Assembly: GCA_964572965.1 (NCBI GenBank)
Contig: CAZNHL010000030.1
Span: 1-47,534, forward strand
Source: CAZNHL01 sp964572965
GTDB taxonomy: Bacteria; Bacteroidota; Bacteroidia; Cytophagales; UBA9547
DNA length: 47,534 bases
Direction: 5' to 3'
Shown: positions 8,516-16,694 of the stretch, piece after piece
Layout of the letters: every line of letters begins with the position of its first letter
Numbering within the stretch: the stretch's first letter is position 1
Made by a program: the position numbers and the translations under genes
Notes under the pieces: model-generated
Databases searched by the model: none
What the model saw: only the letters and a program-made list of their open reading frames with translations
What the model was told of the DNA's origin: nothing

Positions 8516-8578
8516 ATTTTATGCGTAGAATTAAATAATTCCATAAAAAAGCCGTTCTATTAAGAATATATAAATATC

Positions 8579-10114
8579 TTGTTTAGAGTCCGCTACATAT
8601 TATTTTTCTTTTTTTGCTGGTCTTTTGCCACACAGGCGCAAGATCTCAGACTCTCTTTTCTGTTAAAAAACAAAAACGCAGACAACGCTTACAGCTTTGA
8701 AGAAGAAAAAGGGGACTTGACTTATGTACTCCAGGACCACCGTAAATTCCAGATCGAAATCTTTGACCGCAATCTTAACAAAAAAAATTCAGCGGTTTTT
8801 ACTGTAGATGCTTTCAGTAAAAAGAGTACGTTTTTGGGTATTCATGCCAGAACTTCTAAAGTTGAAGTTTATTACTACGACGAAAGTAAAAAAGAATATG
8901 CAGTACTTGTTTACAACAAGGCTGACAGCACTTATAAATACAGAAGCCTGGAGGCCCTTGGCCCGGAAGAAGAAATGTTAAAAGGTTTCTCTGCCAATGG
9001 CGAATTCAGGATACTTTCAACTTATAAAAACAACAATACCCTGGTTGTGAGAACAATTCGAGATGCGGAGTTCATCGACAAAAAAGAATTTGACACACAA
9101 TATGCCAGTTTCCACAAAAAATTAAAAGAAGAAACCGACTACTCTGAACAGGAGTATTCAAGAGTAAATATTCCTCAAATAGAATATTCTTTAGGTAATG
9201 ATGTTTTTACTGCCGCTTCAACCAAAAAGCTTTATACAATAGGTAACAAAATCTATATTTCATTTGATAATTTTAATGTAACCACATTACTTACGGTTAA
9301 CCTTTCTGACTATACTTTTACCAACAACAAGTATTCCTTTTCTCTGGAGCGCTGCCAGGTAGCAAATAATACTTATGGCAACTCATTTATTCTTGAGGAT
9401 AAGCTCTTCAGAATGACCCTGTGCCACAGTCAGCTCAATATTGCGGTGATTGATTTAAAAAATAATGAACTGATCAAAAATCTTAATCAGTTTCTTGAAA
9501 ACCCTTTGACAATAAACAACGGGGCTATCATTGAAGAAAGAATAGAATCAGGCAATACAACACGCAAACCTGTTGAAAATACTAAAAAGTATATTGCCAA
9601 GGCAATGGATTCTGATTTGTCTATTGCCGCTAACAGGGTTGGTGACAATACTTACCAGCTATATGTGGGCGGTTACAGATTGGTTGTTACCGGAGGAACT
9701 CCTGGAATGAGCCCGGGAATTACGCCAAGTATAGGTATAGGAATGGGTTCTTATGGCGGCTTCGGAACCGGAGTTGGTGTTGGTATAGGTTCTCCGGGAT
9801 TTGGTTCTCCTTATGGTTACGGAGGCGGTTATTCTCCTTATGGTGCTTACAATCCTTTCTATAATACTTCAACAACTGTGCGCCACACATTAACCATGCG
9901 CACTCTGATTGACGCTACAGATTGTTACCATGTAGCAGGAGAGGCTGTAAAAATTCCTTATCATCAGATTAAAGACTACCTGACCAAAAACTTCAAGAAC
10001 TCTCCTGACTTATTGAATTATGGTGCTTATAAGGGAAATGCGTATCTTGGCTATTATTCTAAAAAAGATGGTATGTACCGCGTTTATGAATTCAAACCAC
10101 GCGTAGTCAATTAA
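8579..10114 (+). CDS. Secreted protein of unknown function with an internal Gly/Tyr/Pro-rich segment
   Basis: 511 residues. The only plausible start is TTG at 8579 (an in-frame stop lies at 8561), giving a signal peptide MFRVRYILFFFFCWSFATQA followed by QDL. Residues about 25-370 are repetitive beta-rich sequence (KVEVYYYDESKKEYAVLVYN, TTLLTVNLSDYTF) that might be a beta-propeller-like fold; I do not recognise a family. Residues about 375-432 are low complexity (GIGMGSYGGFGTGVGVGIG, GSPYGYGGGYSPYGAYNP), splitting off a C-terminal block of about 80 residues (TLTMRTLIDATDCYHV...). There is no T9SS tail. I infer an envelope protein. Confidence 0.78.
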   Translation: MFRVRYILFFFFCWSFATQAQDLRLSFLLKNKNADNAYSFEEEKGDLTYVLQDHRKFQIEIFDRNLNKKNSAVFTVDAFSKKSTFLGIHARTSKVEVYYYDESKKEYAVLVYNKADSTYKYRSLEALGPEEEMLKGFSANGEFRILSTYKNNNTLVVRTIRDAEFIDKKEFDTQYASFHKKLKEETDYSEQEYSRVNIPQIEYSLGNDVFTAASTKKLYTIGNKIYISFDNFNVTTLLTVNLSDYTFTNNKYSFSLERCQVANNTYGNSFILEDKLFRMTLCHSQLNIAVIDLKNNELIKNLNQFLENPLTINNGAIIEERIESGNTTRKPVENTKKYIAKAMDSDLSIAANRVGDNTYQLYVGGYRLVVTGGTPGMSPGITPSIGIGMGSYGGFGTGVGVGIGSPGFGSPYGYGGGYSPYGAYNPFYNTSTTVRHTLTMRTLIDATDCYHVAGEAVKIPYHQIKDYLTKNFKNSPDLLNYGAYKGNAYLGYYSKKDGMYRVYEFKPRVVN

Positions 10115-10121
10115 ATAAGAA

Positions 10122-10150
10122 CCTGTTTGGCAGGTATTTTCCAATCTTTT
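10122..10150 (+). terminator. Weak hairpin after the Gly-rich protein gene
   Basis: Short stem ACCTG/CAGGT with TTTGG loop followed by ATTTTCC; only five base pairs, so terminator activity is uncertain. Confidence 0.3.
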
Positions 10151-10193
10151 TAGTAATTTCTATTAAATATCTTTAATCATAAATCATATTTTC

Positions 10194-10706
10194 ATGAAAA
10201 TTGAAAAAAACAAAGTGGTTACACTTCAGTTTGACCTGATGATCGATCACGAAACTGAAGGCCGCGTTTTAATAGATCGTGCAGACGAAGCACATCCTTT
10301 TGTGTACCTGCATGGTGCAGGCAGCCTTCCTCAAAAATTTGAAGATAATATTAACGGTCTTAGTAAAGGCGATAAGTTTGAGTTTACTGTAGAGGCAGAA
10401 AATGCTTACGGTGAATATGATGAAGAAGGAGTAATTGAACTTCCAAAAGAAGCTTTCGCACAAGACGGAAAAGTTGATGAGAGCATTCTTCAGGTAGGAA
10501 ATGTACTTCCATTGTCTGACGGTCACGGCCACCATATGGATGGCAGGGTATTAGAAGTGAATGCTGCTACTGTAAAGCTTGATTTGAACCACCCATTGGC
10601 TGGGCATAACCTTCATTTTACCGGTTCTGTGGCTGGTATTCGTGAAGCTGAAAAAGAAGAACTTGACCACGGCCATGTTCATGGCGAGCACGGTCATCAT
10701 CATTAA
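10194..10706 (+). CDS. slyD: FKBP-type peptidyl-prolyl isomerase, SlyD-like, with His-rich tail
   Basis: 170 residues; prolyl isomerase/chaperone. Seen: the FKBP half-domain start (VTLQFDLMIDHETEG), PFVYLHGAGSLPQKFEDNINGL, then the insert-in-flap region (AENAYGEYDEEGVIELPKEAF), and the closing strand KLDLNHPLAGHNLHFTGSVAGI. The C-terminus DHGHVHGEHGHHH is histidine-rich as in E. coli SlyD, where the tail binds Ni2+; metal binding here is an inference. No signal peptide, so cytosolic. Confidence 0.9.
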   Translation: MKIEKNKVVTLQFDLMIDHETEGRVLIDRADEAHPFVYLHGAGSLPQKFEDNINGLSKGDKFEFTVEAENAYGEYDEEGVIELPKEAFAQDGKVDESILQVGNVLPLSDGHGHHMDGRVLEVNAATVKLDLNHPLAGHNLHFTGSVAGIREAEKEELDHGHVHGEHGHHH

Positions 10707-10711
10707 TAAAT

Positions 10712-10744
10712 AAAAAAGGGGCGTCATTAAGACGTCCCTTTTTA
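10712..10744 (+). terminator. Intrinsic terminator between slyD and the convergent methyltransferase gene
   Basis: Stem AAAAAGGGGCGTC / GACGTCCCTTTTT with an ATTAA loop, one G-T pair, and a T run; A-rich on the other side, so probably bidirectional. Confidence 0.85.
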
Positions 10745-10761
10745 TTATGATTTAGAAAGAA

Positions 10762-11847
10762 TTACTTTCTTTTTTTGCATCTGAACAAAGTGTGGCTTAC
10801 ACCAATGTTGTCGATATCTTCTTCAACATATAAGCCGGCTTCATGCACACACTGTATCATATTTTTTGAGTGATACATCTGACTGTTTCCGTTTGCCATT
10901 GATGTGAAATACAGAGAGGTCATTTGCAAGCTGAATGCTGATGCTTCAAAACGCTGTCTGTCCCAGTATGTCTCAAGAATATAGATTGCTCCATCTTCAT
11001 TGATAGCATCGGCTGCACGCTTCAGGATAGAAACAATTTCCTCTTCTGAGAAACAATCAAGAAACTGGCTCATCCAGATAGCATCAGGTCCTTTTGGCAA
11101 AGCCTGGCTTGCATCAAGCAAGTTTACAGGATAACCGCTTATGCGATCAATGTAGCCTTCCTTTTCAATATTGTCTTTAGCCATTGCCCACTGACCAGGC
11201 AAATCGACGATAGTTACATGAACATCTTTATCAAACTTTACGCACTCTAAAGAGAAACGTCCGGTGTTACCACCAATATCGTAAAGCTTTTTAGGCTTAT
11301 GCTTAAATACCAATGGCAATACTTCTCCAAATGCCTGATCAGAATAGTAATGGTCAAAAGAAAACCAGCTTTCTTTTACTTTAGCAGGCAATTTTGAAAG
11401 CCCCTCATAAATAGTAGGCCACTCACCAAAAACTTTCAATCCTTCAGGCTTGCCGTTTTCAATAGAAGACTTCAAATCCCAAAGCCCTTGGTAACAAACA
11501 TCCTGTACGAAGTCAAAATTAACTTTCGTTAACTTATCAGAAAGAATAAAAAAGCCTGTTTTTGTAAGGATATAGTTTTCTCCTTTAAGATACACAACAC
11601 CAATGCCCAAACCAGCTTCCAATAATACACGTGCACCGTAAGTAGTCAGGTTCAAGTCTTTAGATACCTCNNNNNNNNNNACCTCCTCCAATGATGCACC
11701 ATCGGTACCTTTTGCAGAAACATAATCCAGGATGCCCAGATCACGTAAACTTCTTACTGCTTGAAAAATAACCGGCCCGAAGGCAATTTTTTGCGCTTCA
11801 TAAAGGGCTTCAACTGCCCTTTTGTTGTCTTTTTTGAAGAAATTCAT
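10762..11847 (-). CDS. SAM-dependent O-methyltransferase (methyltransf_2 type), interrupted by an N gap
   Basis: About 361 codons including the gap. The N-terminal part is the dimerisation winged helix of plant-type/acetylserotonin O-methyltransferases (ALYEAQKIAFGPVIFQAVRSL, YGARVLLEAGLG). The catalytic part has the class I SAM motif LYDIGGNTGRFSLECV, then VTIVDLPGQW (the DLP of the family) and WMSQFLDCFSEEE. Substrate unknown; relatives modify aromatic or polyketide metabolites. Ten Ns at 11671-11680 fall in the N-terminal domain, in frame. The gap is flanked by ACCTC on both sides; collapsing that overlap restores a family-like run SLEEVSKDLNLTTYG, so the gene is most likely intact. Confidence 0.85.
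   Translation of the reverse strand: MNFFKKDNKRAVEALYEAQKIAFGPVIFQAVRSLRDLGILDYVSAKGTDGASLEEXXXXEVSKDLNLTTYGARVLLEAGLGIGVVYLKGENYILTKTGFFILSDKLTKVNFDFVQDVCYQGLWDLKSSIENGKPEGLKVFGEWPTIYEGLSKLPAKVKESWFSFDHYYSDQAFGEVLPLVFKHKPKKLYDIGGNTGRFSLECVKFDKDVHVTIVDLPGQWAMAKDNIEKEGYIDRISGYPVNLLDASQALPKGPDAIWMSQFLDCFSEEEIVSILKRAADAINEDGAIYILETYWDRQRFEASAFSLQMTSLYFTSMANGNSQMYHSKNMIQCVHEAGLYVEEDIDNIGVSHTLFRCKKRK
11671..11680. other. Assembly gap (10 Ns) with a 5-nt overlap at its edges
   Basis: Ten Ns between TAGATACCTC and ACCTCCTCCA. The shared ACCTC suggests two contigs that overlap and were joined with a fixed-size spacer rather than true missing sequence. Confidence 0.8.
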
Positions 11848-12424
11848 TAATTGAAATTTTTATAAGGTTAATAGTGTAAAGTATATTCCGAATATTTTCA
11901 ACAAGCAATATAATACCTTCCGCTTGCTTTTATAATCAGTTTTCAACATTTTTTACGCTACCACCTTAGATTTAAATAACTGGTCTGCAAAAATATACTT
12001 TTAGTTTTACAATTCTTGCATAAAATTAAATCGATAAAACAAAACCATTTTACAAAACAGAAACCACACTCATTATCAGACCCTTATGATCATGTTAACA
12101 GAGCTTGCAACAACGGTAAGAAACCTCACCTAATACTTATCCTGAATGGCTCTTTTCTCTGAAAATCTTTAAACCGGAATATGAAAGGCTACTTTAAACC
12201 GGCCTCCTTGTTAATGGGTGAATATAATTCTGCCATTTATAATTATTATAAATATTTATTCCCGTTTTAAATCAGGCAAATCTTCTCGACAAAACTCATT
12301 CAGAAATATTAAATTTGGTGTTTAACAATTGATTTTATATTGAAAGCAATATTTGGAACTTTCTGCTTCAGATAGTGATTTCAATAAATGTCGGTTAAAA
12401 ATACGTAATCAATTAAACTTAAAT
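11848..12424. other. Long noncoding spacer between divergent genes
   Basis: About 577 bases, A/T-rich, with no ORF of coding character. The first part must carry the methyltransferase promoter, which I cannot place. A perfect -7 word TAAATTTG is at 12310-12317 on the plus strand, upstream of the FAD dehydrogenase. No hairpin, tRNA or recognisable riboswitch is seen. Confidence 0.5.
12310..12317 (+). promoter_or_regulatory. Possible -7 element of the FAD dehydrogenase promoter
   Basis: TAAATTTG fits the Bacteroidota -7 consensus TAnnTTTG exactly, about 108 bases before the chosen ATG. No TTTG is found at the expected -33 distance, so this is weak support. Confidence 0.3.
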
Positions 12425-15352
12425 ATGCAGGCAACACTTCAGGAACTCGCAAAAACCCTTGAAGGGGATTTCTACACGGACTTCACTACCCGTACATTGT
12501 ACTCGACAGATGCGTCGGTGTACAAGGAGATGCCTTTAGCGGTTTCGCGCCCGAAGTCGAAGGAAGATTTGCAAAAGCTGATCGCCTATGCCAATAAGCA
12601 TAAAGTTTCTTTGATCCCCCGCACTGCGGGTACTTCTCTTGCCGGACAGGTAGTGGGTAGTGGCATCATTGTGGACGTATCCAAGTATTTCACAAATATC
12701 CTTGAGGTAAATGTTGAGGAAAAATGGGTGCGTGTGCAACCGGGTGTTGTTTTGGATGAACTGAACAAACACCTCGCTCACTATGGTCTTTTCTTCGGGC
12801 CGGAAACTTCTACGTCTAACCGTTGTATGATCGGTGGTATGGTGGGCAACAACTCTTGCGGTTCTCACTCTATCATTTACGGTACTACGCGTGACCATGT
12901 AAAAGAACTTCATACTTATCTGAGTGATGGTTCTGAAGTTGTATTCGGTGAACTTACCAAAGCCGAATTTGCCGAAAAGTGTAAGGGTGATGCGCTTGAA
13001 AACAAAGTTTATCAGCACATCAGTGAATTGCTGGTTGACAAGCAGGTTCAGACTGAAATCAGAGATGAATTCCCAAAACCAAGTATCCGTCGCCGTAACA
13101 CAGGTTATGCGATAGATGAATTACTTGAAACAGAAATTTTCACTGAAGGAAAAGAGGCATTTAACTTCTGTAAGCTGTTAACAGGTTCTGAAGGTACACT
13201 GGCTTTTTCTACGGAAATAAAACTGAACCTGGTTCCTGCTCCGCCAAAAACACTGGGTGCTTTGGTAGTGCAGCTAAACAGCATTGATGAAGCTTGTAAA
13301 GCAACAATCATTGCAAGAAGACATAATCCGGGAGCTGTTGAATTGCTGGATGATGTAGTACTGGAAGCTGCAAAGTCTAACATTGAACAGATGAAGAACC
13401 GTTTCTTCATTCAGGGCGATCCGGCAGCAGTAATTGTAATTGAATTTGCCAGAGAAACGAAGGAAGAGATTGACACCATTATAGACACGCTGGAAGCAGA
13501 ACTGAAAGCAAATAACTATGGCTATCATTTCCCTCGTTTGTTTGGAGCTGATATCAACAAGGTTTGGGCTTTGCGTAAAGCCGGTCTGGGCTTATTGGCA
13601 AACGTACCCGGTGACCCTAAGGCAGTAGCTTGTATTGAAGATACTGCCGTTGACATTGAAGATCAGGCAGAATACATTGAAGGTTTTAAAGAGATTTTAA
13701 GGAAATATAACAAGGAGTCCGTTTTCTACGCACACATCGGTGATGGCGAGATCCACCTGCGTCCTATTCTTGATTTGAAAAAAGAAGAAGACAGGCAGCT
13801 ATTCTGGCAGATCACACACGATGTGGCTTTACTGGTGAAAAAGTTCAGAGGCTCTTTGTCCGGCGAACATGGCGATGGTCGTGTACGTGGCGAGTTTATC
13901 AAGTTGATGGTTGGCGAGGCCAATTATCAGCGTTGTGTAGACCTGAAAGCCGTATGGGATCCGCACAATATCTTTAACCCTGGCAAAATCACGAACACGC
14001 CGAAGATGAACGAAAGCCTTCGCTACAGTTCTAACCAGAAAACAAACGAGTTTGATACCCTTTTCAATTTCAAAGAAACGCAGGGTATCCTTCGTATGGC
14101 GGAGAAATGTAACGGTTCCGGCGATTGCCGTAAGTCTTCTGTCATCGGTGGTACGATGTGTCCTAGTTTCCAGGCAACAAGAAACGAGAAAGATACGACA
14201 CGTGCGCGTGCAAACATTTTGCGCGAGTTTCTGACGCATTCTGACAAGGCAAATAAATTTGACCATAAAGAAATTTATGAAGTTTATGACCTTTGCCTGT
14301 CTTGTAAGGGCTGTAAATCTGAGTGTCCGTCTAACGTGGACGTAGCTACACTGAAGGCCGAATTCCTCCAGCATTATTACGATGCAAACGGAGTGCCTCT
14401 GCGTACGCACCTGATTGCAAATATTACTACTTATAATAAACTGGGATCCATATTCCCGTCACTGACAAACTTCTTCTTTACAAATAAGACGACAAGCAGT
14501 GTTATCAAAAAGGTATTAGGATTTGCACCAAAACGCCATTTGCCGGAATTGAATACAGTCACGCTTCGTAGCTGGGCAAAGAATAACTTGCCTAAGATGA
14601 ACCCGAATGCTGGTACGGAAAAAGGGCGTGTCTATTTCTTTGCAGATGAGTTCACTGACTATAACGACGGTGCTATAGGGATCAAAGCCTTAAGGCTGTT
14701 AACCAAACTGGGCTATTTTGTAATTGTACCTGAACATTTGGAAAGTGCTCGTACACATTTATCAAAAGGGATGGTAAGAACGGCTCAGAAAATTGCACGC
14801 AAAAACGTGGAATTACTTCATGGCCTTGTTAGCGCTGAATCACCAATGGTTGGCATTGAGCCTTCTGCTATCCTGAGCTTCAGGGATGAATATGCCCGTC
14901 TGGTAGGAGACAGCATGGAAAATGCGGCAAAAGAATTAGGTAAAAACTGCCTGATGATTGACGAGTTCCTTGCTAAAGAAATGGACGCAGGGCGTATCAG
15001 CAAAGACAGTTTTACCAAGGAAACCCGTAAAGTGAAACTGCATGGACACTGCCACCAGAAAGCTATTGCTTCTGTTGACCCTAGTAAGAAGGTGATTACG
15101 TTCCCTGAAAACTATACTGTGGAAGTGATACCTTCAGGCTGCTGCGGCATGGCCGGATCTTTCGGTTATGAAGAAGAACACTATGATGTATCTATGAAAG
15201 TAGGGGAGATGGTTTTGTTCCCGGCTGTTCGTAAAGCAGAATCTGACACAATTATTGCTGCACCGGGTACAAGCTGCCGCCACCAGATCAAAGACGGTAC
15301 CGGCCGCGAAGCGAAACACCCTGTGGAGGTTTTGTATGAAGCGTTAGTATAA
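12425..15352 (+). CDS. FAD-linked oxidase / Fe-S D-2-hydroxyacid dehydrogenase (YdiJ-like fusion)
   Basis: 975 residues. Domains in order: FAD-binding PCMH/GlcD type (about 25-205; PRTAGTSLAGQVVGSG, GGMVGNNSCGSHS), FAD-oxidase C-terminal domain (about 230-540; AHIGDGEIHLRP, SGEHGDGRVRGEF), two 4Fe-4S binding stretches (CNGSGDCRKSSVIGGTMCPS and CLSCKGCKSECPSNVD), and a C-terminal CCG/heterodisulfide-reductase-like cysteine domain (HGHCHQKA, SGCCGMAGSFGYE). This is the architecture of E. coli YdiJ (about 1018 aa), a D-2-hydroxyglutarate dehydrogenase, and related D-lactate/glycolate oxidases; electrons probably go to quinone at the membrane. The frame extends 24 codons up to a TTG, but the ATG at 12425 gives the usual N-terminus. 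Substrate is inferred, not seen. Confidence 0.92.
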   Translation: MQATLQELAKTLEGDFYTDFTTRTLYSTDASVYKEMPLAVSRPKSKEDLQKLIAYANKHKVSLIPRTAGTSLAGQVVGSGIIVDVSKYFTNILEVNVEEKWVRVQPGVVLDELNKHLAHYGLFFGPETSTSNRCMIGGMVGNNSCGSHSIIYGTTRDHVKELHTYLSDGSEVVFGELTKAEFAEKCKGDALENKVYQHISELLVDKQVQTEIRDEFPKPSIRRRNTGYAIDELLETEIFTEGKEAFNFCKLLTGSEGTLAFSTEIKLNLVPAPPKTLGALVVQLNSIDEACKATIIARRHNPGAVELLDDVVLEAAKSNIEQMKNRFFIQGDPAAVIVIEFARETKEEIDTIIDTLEAELKANNYGYHFPRLFGADINKVWALRKAGLGLLANVPGDPKAVACIEDTAVDIEDQAEYIEGFKEILRKYNKESVFYAHIGDGEIHLRPILDLKKEEDRQLFWQITHDVALLVKKFRGSLSGEHGDGRVRGEFIKLMVGEANYQRCVDLKAVWDPHNIFNPGKITNTPKMNESLRYSSNQKTNEFDTLFNFKETQGILRMAEKCNGSGDCRKSSVIGGTMCPSFQATRNEKDTTRARANILREFLTHSDKANKFDHKEIYEVYDLCLSCKGCKSECPSNVDVATLKAEFLQHYYDANGVPLRTHLIANITTYNKLGSIFPSLTNFFFTNKTTSSVIKKVLGFAPKRHLPELNTVTLRSWAKNNLPKMNPNAGTEKGRVYFFADEFTDYNDGAIGIKALRLLTKLGYFVIVPEHLESARTHLSKGMVRTAQKIARKNVELLHGLVSAESPMVGIEPSAILSFRDEYARLVGDSMENAAKELGKNCLMIDEFLAKEMDAGRISKDSFTKETRKVKLHGHCHQKAIASVDPSKKVITFPENYTVEVIPSGCCGMAGSFGYEEEHYDVSMKVGEMVLFPAVRKAESDTIIAAPGTSCRHQIKDGTGREAKHPVEVLYEALV

Positions 15353-15400
15353 TTAAGAATGTAGATTTTCGAATACGAAAGATTTCTCATAGCAATTATA

Positions 15401-15437
15401 AAACAGCCTAAGATTTAAAACCTTGGGCTGTTTTTTT
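15401..15437. terminator. Intrinsic terminator between convergent genes
   Basis: Stem AAACAGCCTAAG / CTTGGGCTGTTT with one wobble, then T7. It follows the FAD dehydrogenase and faces the membrane-protein gene from the other strand. Confidence 0.85.
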
Positions 15438-15930
15438 ACTCTCTTTCTGCCAATACCTTAATAATGCTCACTATTTTATGGAGCTCATCTCTTTCGAGGC
15501 CGCTAGAAAAATGCTCTGTTTTTCCATTTTTTAACTCAAAATAAATATAATTGCTTTGGTTCCGAGATGAGTTTCTGGAAATTAAAGACACTAAAATAAT
15601 CGCCCCCAAGCCAATAGAATCATCTCCTGTTAATGGCTGAAGGTATGCCAATTTAACATCTTTCAATTCAATAATCTTCCCTTCTTTTTTAAAAATGTAA
15701 TAGTAATAAGAGTCTGTTGTATGGATTATCTTGTCTTTGTATATCACAATTTTATCGCTACCGGCAATCATAATACCTATCAGACAAAACAAACAAAAAA
15801 TTGTAACAACAACGGGATTTTGATTAAAATGTATTGCAGCATACAACACAGCAGCAAAAAGTAATAATCGTAGAAAAATGGCACCAATGAAGTTGAATGT
15901 CGAAAATCCGGTATAAAGCTTCTTTCCCAT
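15436..15930 (-). CDS. Small two-helix membrane protein, PH-like cytosolic domain
   Basis: 164 residues. Two adjacent transmembrane helices (about 14-34, FIGAIFLRLLLFAAVLYAAI, and 39-57, VVVTIFCLFCLIGIMIAG) are followed by a beta-rich soluble region (DKIVIYKDKIIHTTD, YYYYIFKKEGKIIELKDV, NYIYFELKNGKTEHFSSGL) and a terminal helix. This layout resembles bacterial membrane proteins with a PH-like domain, but I do not recognise a named family. Function unknown. Its stop overlaps the T run of the terminator at 15401. Confidence 0.7.
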   Translation of the reverse strand: MGKKLYTGFSTFNFIGAIFLRLLLFAAVLYAAIHFNQNPVVVTIFCLFCLIGIMIAGSDKIVIYKDKIIHTTDSYYYYIFKKEGKIIELKDVKLAYLQPLTGDDSIGLGAIILVSLISRNSSRNQSNYIYFELKNGKTEHFSSGLERDELHKIVSIIKVLAERE

Positions 15931-15980
15931 ATTTCAAAGATTGTACATTTTTATTACACTAGTATGCTTTTCCATGAGTT

Positions 15981-16008
15981 TAAATCTATAAGGTTTTAAA
16001 AACCTTAT
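15981..16008. repeat. REP-like palindrome upstream of the transposase
   Basis: Arms ATAAGGTTTT (15988-15997) and AAAACCTTAT (15999-16008) flank a single A. The left part TAAATCTATAAGGTTT (15981-15996) recurs as an exact 16-nt inverted copy at 16612-16627 just after the transposase ORF. Confidence 0.75.
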
Positions 16009-16019
16009 AAGTTTAAGAA

Positions 16020-16613
16020 ATGAAGGGACTAACCGACTTTGAACCAGACACGTACTACCACGTCGTTAACCATGCTGTGGGCAATGAAAACCTTTTCAGA
16101 ACTGAAGAGAATTATCGACATTTTTTAAAGCGCTATGCTGTTTACATGCCATCGGTATGCAACACTATTGCCTATTGTTTAATGCCAAATCACATTCATT
16201 TTTTAATACATACACATCCTGCAGCTATTTTAACCAAACACCCTAAATACAAATCTACTTTTCATAAATTGATCATGCAGGAGTTAAGTAATCTTTTAAA
16301 TTCGTACGAGAAAGCTTTCAACAAGAGATATGACAGAAGAGGTGCATTATGGATCGATTATACTAAAAGATTCAAACTAGATTCTGACTCCTATCTGACT
16401 TCAGCAATAAACTATATTCATCAAAATCCTGTAAAACATGGATTTGTAACATGTGCGGATGACTGGTACTTCAGTTCATATCAATCAATTTTATCAGACA
16501 AACCCACTCTTTTAGAAAGAGCCGAAGTGTTAGAGCATTTTGGAGACAAAAAATTGTACAAAGAGTTTCATCACAAGCAAAAGGTATTACTCTTACCAGA
16601 ATGGGAATATTAA
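16020..16613 (+). CDS. REP-associated tyrosine transposase (Y1/HUH endonuclease, RAYT)
   Basis: 197 residues; single-strand DNA nickase/ligase of the IS200-like HUH superfamily. Seen: N-terminal strand YYHVVNHAVGNENLF, the HUH motif in MPNHIHFLI (H58, H60), the family word RRGALWIDYTKRFKL (about 107-121), and the catalytic tyrosine in NYIHQNPVKHG (Y132). Length and motifs fit RAYTs rather than TnpA of IS200/IS605 (about 140). The ATG is 12 bases after the upstream palindrome and the stop codon touches the downstream copy. All catalytic residues are intact, so it may be active or recently so. RAYTs usually stay single-copy and act on REP sequences elsewhere in the genome. Confidence 0.9.
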   Translation: MKGLTDFEPDTYYHVVNHAVGNENLFRTEENYRHFLKRYAVYMPSVCNTIAYCLMPNHIHFLIHTHPAAILTKHPKYKSTFHKLIMQELSNLLNSYEKAFNKRYDRRGALWIDYTKRFKLDSDSYLTSAINYIHQNPVKHGFVTCADDWYFSSYQSILSDKPTLLERAEVLEHFGDKKLYKEFHHKQKVLLLPEWEY

Positions 16614-16627
16614 ACCTTATAGATTTA
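16612..16627. repeat. REP-like inverted copy downstream of the transposase
   Basis: AAACCTTATAGATTTA is the exact reverse complement of TAAATCTATAAGGTTT at 15981-15996. It begins in the transposase stop codon. Confidence 0.75.
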
Positions 16628-16629
16628 AA

Positions 16630-16672
16630 AAAAGGCGGCACTCCGGATTAAACCCGGGGTGCCGCCTTTTTA
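16630..16672. terminator. Intrinsic bidirectional terminator
   Basis: Stem GGCGGCACTCCGG / CCGGGGTGCCGCC with one G-T pair and a short loop, flanked by A7 on the left and T5 on the right; lies between converging genes. Confidence 0.9.
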
Positions 16673-16694
16673 TTTAGATATGCAAATTATCCGG

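Larger units (their letters stand above)
15981..16627 (+). mobile_element. REP/transposase unit (REPtron-like)
   Basis: A single-gene element: palindrome, Y1 transposase-like gene, then a 16-nt inverted copy of the palindrome's outer arm. This matches the known arrangement of REP-associated tyrosine transposases (RAYTs) with their cognate REP sequences. There is no target duplication to define exact ends, as expected for HUH elements. Confidence 0.7.
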
